From Akkermansia muciniphila (GTDB taxonomy: Bacteria; Verrucomicrobiota; Verrucomicrobiia; Verrucomicrobiales; Akkermansiaceae), in the NCBI RefSeq assembly GCF_030848305.1, contig NZ_CP114598.1, positions 2,108,001 to 2,172,000 on the forward strand: a stretch of DNA of 64,000 nucleotides, written 5' to 3'. Positions within the stretch are counted from its first letter, which is position 1, and every line of letters begins with the position of its first letter. The notes beneath the pieces were generated by a model. It saw only the letters and a program-made list of their open reading frames with translations, was not told the origin of the DNA and ran no database searches. Position numbers and translations under genes: made by a program. Positions 52,015-60,889 of this stretch are shown here, piece after piece.

Positions 52015-54192
52015 ATGAAGTTCCTTTTATTATCGTTTGCATGGATGTGCATGGCTTGCGCCGGAGCATGGGGGCAGGATACGGCCCCGTCCTTTCCGGC
52101 CAACGGAGCCAATTACAGGCAGTTTCCGGCGGAGCGGCCTCCGCTGGTTCCCAAACCCCAGCAGCTTCGCTGGGACGGCAGGGTTATTCCCGTGCAGTCC
52201 GTGCGCATTCTGGCTCCGTCTCCGTCCAAGACTTCCTATCCGGAGCAGATGAAGTTCATCGTTTCCGAGTTGAAGTCTTTTCTGGCGGATCACCGCGTGA
52301 AGGTGGCTCCGGACGGGACGTTTGCCATTAAATTCGTCAAGGGGGATGTGAAAACCGGCACGGAAAATTCCAAGCTGAAGGAGGAAGCCTATTCCCTTCG
52401 TGTAACTTCCGGCGGCGCGCTCATTACGGCGATGGATACCAGAGGATTCTACTACGGCATGAAAACGCTGGAGCAGCTTCTTCTGCGACGCGGCGGGACG
52501 ACGACTATTGCCGCCTGCGACATCGTGGACTGGCCGGATTTTGAAATCCGCGGGTTCATGAACGATGTGGGACGCAATTACATGCCGCTGCCTCTGATTG
52601 CACGGGAGCTGGATTCCATGGCGCAGCTTAAGCTGAACGTTTACCACTTCCATTTTACGGAGAATCCCGGCTGGCGGCTGGAATCCAAAATTTATCCGGA
52701 GCTGAACGATTCCAGGAATTATACGCGCATGCCTGGCAAGTTTTACACGCAGAAGGAGTTTAAGCAGCTGGTGGAGTACTGCCGCCTGCGCAACATCCTG
52801 CTGATTCCGGAGATGGATATGCCGGGGCACAGCCAGATGTTCCGCAAGGCGCTCAACGTGAAGATGAGCGATGAAAAGGCCACCAAGGCCCTGGTGGCCC
52901 TGATCAAGGAGTTGTGTTCCCTGGTTCCCAAGGAGAAAATGCCCATTATCCACATCGGCACGGATGAGGTGCGCGGCAGGGATGAGCAGGTGAACAATGA
53001 GATTCTGAAGGAGTACATCAATGCTGTGGAATCCTGCGGCCGCATTCCCATGAGATGGCAGCCCGGCCTGACGCCGAAGGGTTATAACGGTTCCATCCAG
53101 CAGTTATGGTCCGGCCGCCAGAACCGCGGCGCATGGCCTACCGACGGGGCGAAGTACGTTGATTCCCTGGAAACTTACCTGAATCATCTTGATCCGTTTG
53201 AAACGGCCATGACGATGTATTTCCGCCGGGCGTGTCCGTTCCGGAATGCGGAAGGACTGGGCATGATGCTGTGCTCTTTTCCGGACCTGGAAATCACGGA
53301 TCCGCGCAACCAGGTGCTTCAGACGCCCGTTTACGCCGGGATGGCGTTCGTTTCCGAACCCTTGTGGAACAATCCCCATGAGAAGGTGCAGGGAGATCCC
53401 AACCAGGACGAATACATGAAGTATTTTTCCAATTTGCCCGTGCAGGGAGATCCTCTGCTGAAAGGATTTGCGGATTACGAGAACCGAGTGCTCGCCATCC
53501 GGGACCGTTTTTTCATGGATAAGGAGTTTAATTACGTGCGGCAGGCGAATATTCCCTGGAAATTGCTGGGGCCTATTCCCAACGGCGGTAAGACGGAAAC
53601 GGAATTCGCCCCGGAAGAGGACAACAAGGCAGGGAAGATGAAGGATTCCTACGAGATTGACGGCGTCACCTATGAGTGGTCCGGAGACGATTACACGGGG
53701 GCCACCATCATTTTCAAGCATTACTGTGATTTTCCGACGCTGTTCAATGGCGCGAAGATAGGAGCTTATCCCCACAAGAACCATACTTATTATGCGCAGA
53801 CCTGGATTTATTCCCCCAAGGCGCAGACGGTGCCTTTCTGGATCAGCGGACATACCTGGGCCACGTCCGACTGGCGCAATGGTCCGGCGAGCGTTCCCGG
53901 CAAATGGTTCCATGCGGATCCCAAATTTTTCGTGAACGGCCGGGAGATTGCCCCCCCGCAATGGAAGAAGCCGCGCAACAGCGGCGTGCTGGTGGATGAA
54001 AACTACCATTTCCGGGAGCCTTCCATGGTTCCGTTGAAGAAGGGGTGGAACCGCGTGCTGGTGAAGAGCCCCAGCAACAATTCCGCGCGCCGGTGGATGT
54101 TCACTTTTGTTCCGGTGCTGGTGAATCCCAAGACGCCCGGATGCAATGTGAAGGAATATCCCGGCCTTAAATTTTCCACACGCCCGGAATAG
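52015..54192 (+). CDS. Beta-N-acetylhexosaminidase, GH20
   Basis: A 725-residue secreted enzyme with a signal peptide ending near AGAWG-Q (about residue 20). An N-terminal GH20b-like domain leads into the GH20 barrel, with 'DFEIRGFMNDVGRNYMP', 'LNVYHFHFTENPGWRLES', 'LLIPEMDMPGHSQMF' and the catalytic Asp317-Glu318 in 'IHIGTDEVRG'. The C-terminal region from about 550 carries a carbohydrate-binding-like beta domain. It releases terminal GlcNAc or GalNAc, and NagB at 62.3 kb can process the liberated GlcN-6-P. TTGACA lies at 51976-51981 and TATTAT at 52002-52007, very close to the ATG. Confidence 0.95.
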   Translation: MKFLLLSFAWMCMACAGAWGQDTAPSFPANGANYRQFPAERPPLVPKPQQLRWDGRVIPVQSVRILAPSPSKTSYPEQMKFIVSELKSFLADHRVKVAPDGTFAIKFVKGDVKTGTENSKLKEEAYSLRVTSGGALITAMDTRGFYYGMKTLEQLLLRRGGTTTIAACDIVDWPDFEIRGFMNDVGRNYMPLPLIARELDSMAQLKLNVYHFHFTENPGWRLESKIYPELNDSRNYTRMPGKFYTQKEFKQLVEYCRLRNILLIPEMDMPGHSQMFRKALNVKMSDEKATKALVALIKELCSLVPKEKMPIIHIGTDEVRGRDEQVNNEILKEYINAVESCGRIPMRWQPGLTPKGYNGSIQQLWSGRQNRGAWPTDGAKYVDSLETYLNHLDPFETAMTMYFRRACPFRNAEGLGMMLCSFPDLEITDPRNQVLQTPVYAGMAFVSEPLWNNPHEKVQGDPNQDEYMKYFSNLPVQGDPLLKGFADYENRVLAIRDRFFMDKEFNYVRQANIPWKLLGPIPNGGKTETEFAPEEDNKAGKMKDSYEIDGVTYEWSGDDYTGATIIFKHYCDFPTLFNGAKIGAYPHKNHTYYAQTWIYSPKAQTVPFWISGHTWATSDWRNGPASVPGKWFHADPKFFVNGREIAPPQWKKPRNSGVLVDENYHFREPSMVPLKKGWNRVLVKSPSNNSARRWMFTFVPVLVNPKTPGCNVKEYPGLKFSTRPE

Positions 54193-54259
54193 AAAATTGC
54201 GTGATGAGCATCTGGAGTTGAGATAATCCGGTTGCGGTATCCGCCATCATCATTACAAA

Positions 54260-54292
54260 AGAAGCCGCGCTTCCTGCAAAAGCGCGGCTTCT
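54260..54292. terminator. Terminator between the GH20 and MenC-like genes
   Basis: AGAAGCCGCGCTT and AAGCGCGGCTTCT are perfect arms around a 7-base loop. TTTT follows on the minus strand; on the plus strand the T tract is poor. Confidence 0.7.
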
Positions 54293-54329
54293 GATTGCAT
54301 GCAAAGGACGCGAATACGAAATTAAGCCC

Positions 54330-54419
54330 TCCCCGGCGGCGCGTCATCAGAGCGGCAAGTCCCGGCAGGCTGAGGGAAACCGTGGGCGGTTCCGGCACGG
54401 GAGTATGGGAAGAACCGCT
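54330..54419 (-). pseudogene. PEP-CTERM sorting signal remnant
   Basis: On the minus strand a 22-residue block reads VPEPPTVSLSLPGLAALM, followed by TRRR. This is the full PEP-CTERM plan: V-P-E-P, a hydrophobic helix and a basic end, as recognised by exosortase. A stop lies six residues upstream of it, no protein body is attached, and the frame continues past the basic end into unrelated sequence. It is most simply the leftover 3' end of a deleted PEP-CTERM gene. The CAAX-related protease at 10.2 kb is of a type found with exosortases. Confidence 0.65.
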
Positions 54420-54458
54420 TTATTGTAGTTTCAATGAAAGCCGGGTAATTCTGTATTG

Positions 54459-55409
54459 TTACAGTATTTTCCAGGGAATATTTTCCAATAGTTCGTCAAA
54501 GCCGAGCCCCGTGCCTCCGGGAACAGCTGCCTGAGGGGTCATGCCGCCCATCTGGTCAATAAAGGGGTCCGGCTCAAACAGGAGGTGCGTGCAGAGGCCG
54601 CAGAGGGGAATTTCCGTGGGAAGGAAGTTGCGGTAATACTCCGCCGCCTGGTAAACGGCCCAGAGCTGCCCTACGGGGTGATCCATGACGGTAGTGAAGA
54701 CGGGAGGCTCGTAAAGGTATTCCGGCGTTGCTTCCCGCGCGGGTTTGACGATGCGGATGATGGGCAGGTCTGAGGAAATAGCCGGCTGGTGTTCCACGTC
54801 CGAACCCATGTCCAGGGCCAGAGGCATGCCGGCGTCCACCAGACGTTCCCAGCTCTGGATGGAGAAGGGGCACGGGTCTTCTATGAAGTCTATCCTGGTT
54901 TTCAGATGGTGGGGCAGGGATTTCCAGAATTTCAGGGCATCGTTTTCATTCAGGCATCCGTTGAAATCCAGCCGCCAGCGCCAGGAGGGGACCATGGATG
55001 CCAGCATCGTCAGCCGTTCCAGGGAGGCGGCCAGATTGGCGCTGGCCTTGATTTTTCCTGCCTTGAATCCCTTGGATTCCATGATGCGAATGGTGGCGGG
55101 GCTGACGCAGGAGGGCAGCGTGGCGTGGCTTTCCGGAATGTGAAGACCGTCAAACAAGCTGACGCCCCTCGCGCGTGCTTCTCCGTCCGTTCGGGCGCAT
55201 TCCGCGGCGCGGACGCCCAAAGGCAGAGGGCGGCCCTTCTTGAGCGCGTCCAATTCCTCCTGCAGGGTGGCGTCTCCCAGTTCCGGCCACGGCTGGATGC
55301 AGCCGTACCCGCCTTCATCCGTTTTAATAAGGGCTCCCTTCCTGCACACTTCCGCGGCTCTGGCGTTCAGAGGGCCGCAGGCTGTTAAAGAATATTCATG
55401 GTAAAACAC
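54459..55409 (-). CDS. Enolase-superfamily enzyme, MenC-like
   Basis: A 316-residue enzyme with the enolase-superfamily barrel layout. A Lys pair lies in 'GFKAGKIKAS', metal ligands are suggested by 'RLDFNGCLNENDALKFW', 'DFIEDP' and 'LALDMGSDV', and a later Lys in 'IIRIVKPARE'. This order corresponds to o-succinylbenzoate synthase (MenC), a menaquinone step, though other superfamily members such as dipeptide epimerases cannot be excluded. It is divergent from the RmlD-like gene with 91 bp between starts. No other menaquinone genes are in the window. Confidence 0.75.
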   Translation of the reverse strand: MFYHEYSLTACGPLNARAAEVCRKGALIKTDEGGYGCIQPWPELGDATLQEELDALKKGRPLPLGVRAAECARTDGEARARGVSLFDGLHIPESHATLPSCVSPATIRIMESKGFKAGKIKASANLAASLERLTMLASMVPSWRWRLDFNGCLNENDALKFWKSLPHHLKTRIDFIEDPCPFSIQSWERLVDAGMPLALDMGSDVEHQPAISSDLPIIRIVKPAREATPEYLYEPPVFTTVMDHPVGQLWAVYQAAEYYRNFLPTEIPLCGLCTHLLFEPDPFIDQMGGMTPQAAVPGGTGLGFDELLENIPWKIL

Positions 55410-55500
55410 AACTTTAATTCAAACAACCTTTCCATCTTTTGTCACGATGAAAAAAGGTTTTCATTGGATTTTGGAGGGGGAAACGTCTAAGCTCTGCGTC

Positions 55501-56406
55501 ATGTACAGAACATTGGTGTTCGGAGCGGACGGCCGGGTGGGAAGCCGTCTGGCAGCGTATCTGGAAGAACATGGCCTGGAGGTGGTGAAGTGCGGACGGG
55601 GCTTTTGTGATTTGAAGGATTTAAGCGCGTTGAAACGTGTTCTGCTTTCTTCCGGAGCCACTCATGTGGTGAATTGCGCCGCTGTGAGCGGATTGGAAGC
55701 CTGCCTGGATGATCCGGAGATGGCCCACCGCGTCAACGCCATGGCTCCGGAGATGATGGCGCGCATTTGCCGCCTGGAGGGTATGCGCTTTATCCATTTG
55801 AGTACGGATTATGTGCTGGACGGCAGGAGGAAAGGCCTGAAAACGGAGGAGGGGAAGTGCCGTCCCGTGAATGTGTACGGGGAGTCCAAGCTGGAGGCGG
55901 AATTCCGTGTGCGGGAGGAGATGCCGGATGCTCTGGTGGCCCGCGTTTCCTGGGTATTCGGCAATCCGGGACGGCCTTCATTCCCGGAAATGGTGCTGCG
56001 GCGGGCGATGAAAAGGGAGCCCCTGGCCGCCGTGGCGGACAAATGGTCCATGCCCACATGGGTGGAAGATTTGTGCGCATGGCTCCGTTTTCTGGCTTAT
56101 GAGAGCGGGGCTTCCGGCGTGCTGCATTTGTGCCAGTCCGGAGAGCCTGTTTCCTGGCACAGTTATGCCGTAACCGTACTGAAATGCGCCGTGAAGCACG
56201 GGTTGCTGCCTTCTTTGCCGCCCGTGGCGGAACAAAAGCTCGACGAACAGGCCGGTTTCAGGGATGCTCGGCCCCGGCATACCGCCATGTCCTGCGAACG
56301 GCTCTCTTCCCTGATGAAGCAGCCCGTGAGGGCGTATGAAGAGGCCATCGACATGGCCGTGGCCCGCTATGCCGCAGATCCAACCTTTCTCTCCAGCATT
56401 TCATGA
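55501..56406 (+). CDS. RmlD-like dTDP-4-dehydrorhamnose reductase family protein
   Basis: A 301-residue extended SDR with the N-terminal 'VFGADGRVGSRL' (G-x-x-G-x-x-G), 'NCAAVSGLEACLDDPE' and 'FIHLSTDYVLDGRR', and the catalytic 'NVYGESKLEAE' with YxxxK. These features match RmlD, which makes dTDP-L-rhamnose, but no other rml gene is nearby, so the sugar substrate is uncertain. The start at 55501 follows the family opening; the frame is open to 55447. Coupled to the next gene by an ATGA overlap. Confidence 0.85.
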   Translation: MYRTLVFGADGRVGSRLAAYLEEHGLEVVKCGRGFCDLKDLSALKRVLLSSGATHVVNCAAVSGLEACLDDPEMAHRVNAMAPEMMARICRLEGMRFIHLSTDYVLDGRRKGLKTEEGKCRPVNVYGESKLEAEFRVREEMPDALVARVSWVFGNPGRPSFPEMVLRRAMKREPLAAVADKWSMPTWVEDLCAWLRFLAYESGASGVLHLCQSGEPVSWHSYAVTVLKCAVKHGLLPSLPPVAEQKLDEQAGFRDARPRHTAMSCERLSSLMKQPVRAYEEAIDMAVARYAADPTFLSSIS

Positions 56407-57704
56407 ACGATTTCCGCAATTCCCATGATTCCCGCCCCAGACCCGTTTACCGGGACCGCCGTTCCCAGCCGGGCCGTCCGCGCACGGCTCCCAAAAAGAA
56501 CCTTTTTGCCAACAAGTCGCCGGAAGGGAGCGAGCAATGGCTCAAGCCCTGGGTGGAGCTGAAGTATTTCACATACAATCCGGCCGTGTTCCCCCGCATG
56601 CTCGGCTCCGTAAGCGGGGAAATAGCGCCGGGTAGCCTGGTAAACGTCTATGACAAGAATGGTGAATTGTTCGGCGCCGGATTCTGGAATGAGGCCAGCC
56701 GCACGCCCCTGCGCATGGTGCACCACGGGAAGGACGCTTTTGCCGAACGGGATCTGGATGCCGCGCTGGAACGCGCCGTGAAGCTGCGCCGGGAAGTTCT
56801 GCGCCTGGATGAGACCACGAATGCGTACCGTGTGCTGCACGGAGATTCCGACGGCCTGGGCGGCCTGGTGGTGGACCGTTACGCGGACGTGCTGAGCCTG
56901 GAGGTGAGTACTCTGGCCGTCTGGCAGAGGCTGGACCGCTGGCTGCCCCTGCTGCACCGTCTGTGCGGCACAAAGCGCCATGTGGTGCAGGTGGATGAGG
57001 GCATTGCCCGCATGGAGGGCATCCGGGCGGAGGAGGCACCGGCATCCCCGGCTCCCGTCAGGCTGGTGAAGATTGTGGAAAACGGCATCACCTACGAAGT
57101 GGACTTCGCCCAGGGACACAAGACGGGCTTTTTCTGTGACCAGCGTGACAACCGCCTCAAGTTCGCCTCTCTGGTGAAGGGGGCCACGGTGCTGGACCTG
57201 TGCTGCTACAGCGGCGGCTTTTCCATTGCCGCCAAGATGCTGGGCGGAGCGGCGGAGGTAACGGCTGTGGATTTGGATGAAAAGGCCGTCGCCATGGCTA
57301 AGAGAAACGGAAATATCAACCGTCAGCGCATTGACTTCGTGCATGCGGATGCCTTTGTCTATGCGCGCCAGATGGTGCGCAACGGCCGCCTGTTTGATGC
57401 CGTGCTGCTGGACCCGCCCAAATTCATCATCGGCAGGGACGGATATGAAGAGGGTATCAAGAAATACCATGATCTCAATATGCTGGGGCTGCAATGCGTG
57501 CGCCCCGGCGGGCTGTTTGTCACCTGTTCCTGTTCCGGGCTGCTTTCCCCCGCGGAGTTTGAGCATACCGTCATCAAGGCCGCCCAGCGGCAGGGGCGCA
57601 AGCTCCAGATTATGGCGATGACCGGCCCCGGCTGGGACCACCCTTTCCTGAGCACTTATCCGGAGGGCCGTTATCTGAAGGTTCTGTGGGCGATTGCCCT
57701 GTAG
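56403..57704 (+). CDS. RlmI-like class I SAM-dependent rRNA methyltransferase (paralogue 1)
   Basis: A 433-residue protein. A basic, disordered N-terminus of about 55 residues (rich in Arg/Pro) precedes a PUA-like domain. The Rossmann methyltransferase has 'VLDLCCYSGGFSIAA', 'VTAVDLDEKAVAMAKRN' and 'VLLDPPKFI' with the DPP motif. It modifies cytosines or similar positions in 23S rRNA in the RlmI family; the target here is inferred. It lies directly downstream of the RmlD-like gene. A second paralogue lies at 60.9 kb. Confidence 0.87.
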   Translation: MNDFRNSHDSRPRPVYRDRRSQPGRPRTAPKKNLFANKSPEGSEQWLKPWVELKYFTYNPAVFPRMLGSVSGEIAPGSLVNVYDKNGELFGAGFWNEASRTPLRMVHHGKDAFAERDLDAALERAVKLRREVLRLDETTNAYRVLHGDSDGLGGLVVDRYADVLSLEVSTLAVWQRLDRWLPLLHRLCGTKRHVVQVDEGIARMEGIRAEEAPASPAPVRLVKIVENGITYEVDFAQGHKTGFFCDQRDNRLKFASLVKGATVLDLCCYSGGFSIAAKMLGGAAEVTAVDLDEKAVAMAKRNGNINRQRIDFVHADAFVYARQMVRNGRLFDAVLLDPPKFIIGRDGYEEGIKKYHDLNMLGLQCVRPGGLFVTCSCSGLLSPAEFEHTVIKAAQRQGRKLQIMAMTGPGWDHPFLSTYPEGRYLKVLWAIAL

Positions 57705-57792
57705 CTGGAGTTTGAGCCCCGGGATGCATTTCGGAAAAACCTTTCAGGCGTGTTGACGTTTTTTGCCCCTCTCTGCTTTCGTGGTGGGGAAT

Positions 57793-60261
57793 ATGGCAAA
57801 ACAAGTATTGCAGCGGCTCAGTTTTACGGCCGGGGAGCTGACCCCGTGGCTGGCCGGACGCGCCGACCTGGACCCCGTGTCCCGCGGTGCCTCCCGGCTG
57901 ATCAATTTTCTGGTCAGCCCCTTCGGCGGTCTCCGGCGCAGGCCGGGAACACGCCTGGTCGCCCGCGCGGGATGCCGGGAGGGCATGGTGAGGCTGGTTT
58001 CCTTCAAGTACTCCACGGGCGTGCAGTTTATGCTGGAAGTGGGGCGCGGCTATATCCGGTATTTTAAGAATGGCGCTCCTCTGACGGATGCGGAAGGCGG
58101 GGCGCAGGAAACGCTTACTCCGTGGAAGACGGATGAACAGGTAAGCAACCTCCGGATGCAGCAGCTGAATGACGTGATTTACTGCGTGGAACCTTCTACG
58201 CCGCCTATGACGCTGGCCCGCTACGCAGACGATGACTGGCGGCTGGAAGCATTGGAGTTTTCCGGCATGCCTTATGAGAGTTCCCTGCTGAATGCCGTGC
58301 GGCTGGAATGCCGCATGGTGCGGGAGGGAAGCGCCAACAGACTGCTGGCGACGGCGGACGATGATGTATTCACTCCGGAAATGGAGGGAAAGGAGTTTCT
58401 GCGCATCACCAGGAAATATGGAGAAACCGTGGCGGAGGGAACCCAGATGCCTTTTTACCATTTAACGACTCTGGACCGGGACCTTTACAAGGGAGAAACT
58501 TTTTCCATGAACCGGGAGGATGGCTGGAGGCAGGCTTATACCTGCATCCGCGATTTCAGCCGGGAAAGCGACTACCTGAAAGGAGTGGACCGCCCGGAGC
58601 GTTACACGGCCTTTTTTGAAAAAGGGGCCGATGCCAGTACCCGCGTTTATGTCAATGGCGCGTGGACGTTGGAGACGACGGGGACCTGGGATGCGGAATG
58701 GGAAATTTGTCGGGGATATCCGGACGGTTCCAATTACCTTCCCAACCGTCCGGAACTGGTGTGGCATTCCGTGAAGAGCTTCCAGCAGAGGGAGGGGTTC
58801 CGTAATAATTTCACCCTGAGCGGCAATGAAGAGGAAATGTCCTATTACAAAATCCGCCTCATGGCGTACAAGGGCGGGACCTCTGCGGGAACGCCCGTAT
58901 TCCGTGCCGCTGCCGGCTCCTTCAATCATGAAGTGGTGGTGGAGGAGTATGTTTCCCCGCGCAGCGCCTATCTTGCGAACGCCCTTCATCTGTCCTATCA
59001 TACGCTGAGTGACTGTGATACCAATGACTGGTCCTTTGGTGCGTTCGGGGTCCGGAACGGTTATCCGTGCACGGTAGAGTTCCATCAGGGGCGGCTGTGG
59101 TTCGGTGGCACGCCTGGGCAGCCCCAGACGCTGTGGGCCAGCAGGGTGGATGATTTTTCCGCGTTTACGCCCGGCATTCCGGCGGATTCCCCCATGATTC
59201 TGACCATGGCGGCTTCCCAGCAGAACCGCATTTCCTGGATATCTTCCCTCCGGGGGCTGATGATCGGCACCAGCGAGGGGGAATGGCGTCTGTCCGCCAC
59301 CAATTCAGAAGGGTTGAATGCCTCTAACGCCGGATTTGAGCGTCATTCCGGAGTGGGCTCCGCTTCCCTGGATGCCCTGTCTGTAGAAAACAGCCTTCTT
59401 TTTGTGCAGCAGGGTGGGATGAAGGTCCGGGAATTATTTTATTCTCTGGAGGCTGACGGCTACCAGACAAGGGATGTGAGCCTGTTGTCCGACCATCTGC
59501 TGGCGGAGGGAATTGTGGACTGGACTGTGCAGAGGAGCACGGCGTTCCATGTCTGGTGCGTGCTGGGTGACGGCAGCGCCGTATGCATGACCCTGAACCG
59601 GGAGCAGAATGTTGTGGCGTGGCATGCGCACCGTTTGGAACACGGCCGTATTTTGTCCGTAGCATCCCTGCGCGGTTCCCGCAACACACCGGATGAGGAA
59701 GTATGGTTTGCCGTGGCGCGCGGGGAGGGGGATGAGGCCTGCATTACGGTGGAATGCATGGCGGATGGGAATGCCTGCCTGGATGCCTGCACGGAGGCTG
59801 TCGTGAAGGGGGGAACGCTGTCCGGCCTGAGCCATTTGGCGGGATGCGGCGCCTTTCTGGTGGGCGGGGACGGCGCATGCATGGATATCAGCGTTGACGG
59901 GAACGGAAATGCCGCCTGTCCCGGAAGAGGGGATGGGGAAGCAGTCTCCGTAGGTCTGGCCGCTCCGGCGGAAGTAAGGACGATGCCCCTGGAAACGCTT
60001 GAGACGCTGGGTCGCTTTAAAAAGCAACTAGGTGCGCGCGTCCTGCTTCATGAAAGCACCCTGAAATTCCGCTACGGAACGGGGGCCCCGGAGGCATGGA
60101 AGGATTTCCAGCCCGGCAGGTACGGTGTTTCCGAACCTTACTCCGGCTATGTGCGGATGATCCACAACTATGGTATGGATGAGCAGTCTTCCTTTGCCCT
60201 CCGTGTGGAGACTCCGGCTCCATTTAACCTTCTGGCCCTGGTGCTGGATGTGGAATTGTAG
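57793..60261 (+). CDS. Orphan podovirus-type tail-nozzle (T7 gp12-like) protein
   Basis: An 822-residue beta-rich protein. The opening 'QRLSFTAGELTPWLAGRADLD', followed by 'GASRLINFLVSPFGGLRRRPG' and then a Thr-Arg, is the hallmark of phage tail tubular protein B/nozzle families ('F-x-x-G-E-L-x-P-x-L-x-G-R-x-D...N-F-x-x-x-x-x-G-G-x-x-x-R-P-G-T'). Later 'PCTVEFHQGRLWFGGTPGQPQTLWASRVDDF' and 'GLMIGTSEGEWRL' also fit beta-propeller segments of that family. No other phage genes are near. The start at 57793 has GGTGGGGA upstream. It is a phage relic or a domesticated protein. Confidence 0.82.
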   Translation: MAKQVLQRLSFTAGELTPWLAGRADLDPVSRGASRLINFLVSPFGGLRRRPGTRLVARAGCREGMVRLVSFKYSTGVQFMLEVGRGYIRYFKNGAPLTDAEGGAQETLTPWKTDEQVSNLRMQQLNDVIYCVEPSTPPMTLARYADDDWRLEALEFSGMPYESSLLNAVRLECRMVREGSANRLLATADDDVFTPEMEGKEFLRITRKYGETVAEGTQMPFYHLTTLDRDLYKGETFSMNREDGWRQAYTCIRDFSRESDYLKGVDRPERYTAFFEKGADASTRVYVNGAWTLETTGTWDAEWEICRGYPDGSNYLPNRPELVWHSVKSFQQREGFRNNFTLSGNEEEMSYYKIRLMAYKGGTSAGTPVFRAAAGSFNHEVVVEEYVSPRSAYLANALHLSYHTLSDCDTNDWSFGAFGVRNGYPCTVEFHQGRLWFGGTPGQPQTLWASRVDDFSAFTPGIPADSPMILTMAASQQNRISWISSLRGLMIGTSEGEWRLSATNSEGLNASNAGFERHSGVGSASLDALSVENSLLFVQQGGMKVRELFYSLEADGYQTRDVSLLSDHLLAEGIVDWTVQRSTAFHVWCVLGDGSAVCMTLNREQNVVAWHAHRLEHGRILSVASLRGSRNTPDEEVWFAVARGEGDEACITVECMADGNACLDACTEAVVKGGTLSGLSHLAGCGAFLVGGDGACMDISVDGNGNAACPGRGDGEAVSVGLAAPAEVRTMPLETLETLGRFKKQLGARVLLHESTLKFRYGTGAPEAWKDFQPGRYGVSEPYSGYVRMIHNYGMDEQSSFALRVETPAPFNLLALVLDVEL

Positions 60262-60276
60262 GTGCAGGAGCGCCGC

Positions 60277-60558
60277 TTACGGCTGTTCGGCCGCTTCCTC
60301 ATGGGAAAGCATGTGCACAATGACCTTGATGCCGTGTTTTTCCCCGGCCGCCTTCGCCAGGGAGCGAATGGCGGAGGCCGTCATTCCATTGCGGCCGATG
60401 ATGCGGGCCACGTCCGTTTTTTCCAGAATCAAACGGAAGCGGACGGCGTCTCTCTGCGGGGATTCCGCAACGCGCAATTCCGCCTGTTCCGGGTGTTGCA
60501 CGAATTGCAGAGCGATCAATTGCAGGTACTGGCGGATTTGTTCTACAGCAGGATGCAT
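60277..60558 (-). CDS. KH-domain RNA-binding protein (KhpA-like)
   Basis: A 93-residue protein with one KH domain: 'VRFRLILEKTDVARIIGRNGMTASAIRSLAKAAGEKHG' with the GRNG loop, like KhpA/YlqC. KhpA works with KhpB in RNA-mediated control of cell elongation and translation in some bacteria. It converges with the tail-nozzle gene at a 15-bp gap. A candidate small RNA is encoded upstream on the same strand. Confidence 0.86.
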   Translation of the reverse strand: MHPAVEQIRQYLQLIALQFVQHPEQAELRVAESPQRDAVRFRLILEKTDVARIIGRNGMTASAIRSLAKAAGEKHGIKVIVHMLSHEEAAEQP

Positions 60559-60636
60559 GAAGGGAAATGTGGGTTATTTTCATGAACCCTACTATAAAGC
60601 CGCCTGATTGAAAAGATGCAATTCCAGGCATTCCCT

Positions 60637-60746
60637 GAAAAAGAAAGTCGCCCCGACCGTAAAACGGCCGGGGCGCCCCAACTACCCTATGAAACTGGAT
60701 CGGTTAAGATCCAGAGAGCTTTTTTAACGAGCGCTCACCTGCTCGG
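60637..60746 (-). ncRNA. Candidate small structured RNA with its own promoter and terminator
   Basis: On the minus strand a promoter (TTGCGT at 60775-60780, TATATT at 60752-60757, 17 bp apart) leads into about 110 nt. The RNA has hairpin 1 (CGAGC...GCTCG, 60728-60745), hairpin 2 (CTGGATC...GATCCAG, 60695-60714), and a strong terminator (CGCCCCG...CGGGGCG arms, 60649-60675) followed by CTTTCTTTTT. The 5' sequence CGCCCCGA can also pair with the terminator's 3' arm. No protein reading of this span is plausible. It could be an independent sRNA or an attenuating leader of khpA. It does not match RNA families I can identify. Confidence 0.55.
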
Positions 60747-60751
60747 GGCGC

Positions 60752-60780
60752 AATATAGTGGAGGAAAAGGGGATACGCAA
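60752..60780 (-). promoter_or_regulatory. Promoter of the candidate small RNA
   Basis: TTGCGT and TATATT are 17 bp apart. Transcription is expected to start near 60744-60746. Confidence 0.6.
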
Positions 60781-60889
60781 GTATTTTTTCATGGGAACAA
60801 TGTTTTTATTCAATGGAAACAGCATTATATTTTTACCTCATTTTGACAATATCGGGCCGGAAGGAATGGTGGTTGTTATTATCATGAAA

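Noticed and set aside
54295-54534. 79-codon plus-strand open frame
   Set aside because: It is antisense to the PEP-CTERM remnant and the MenC-like gene end, with no protein-like features.
57793-60261. Active prophage
   Set aside because: Only one phage-like structural gene is present. No integrase, capsid, terminase, lysis or att repeats were seen around it.
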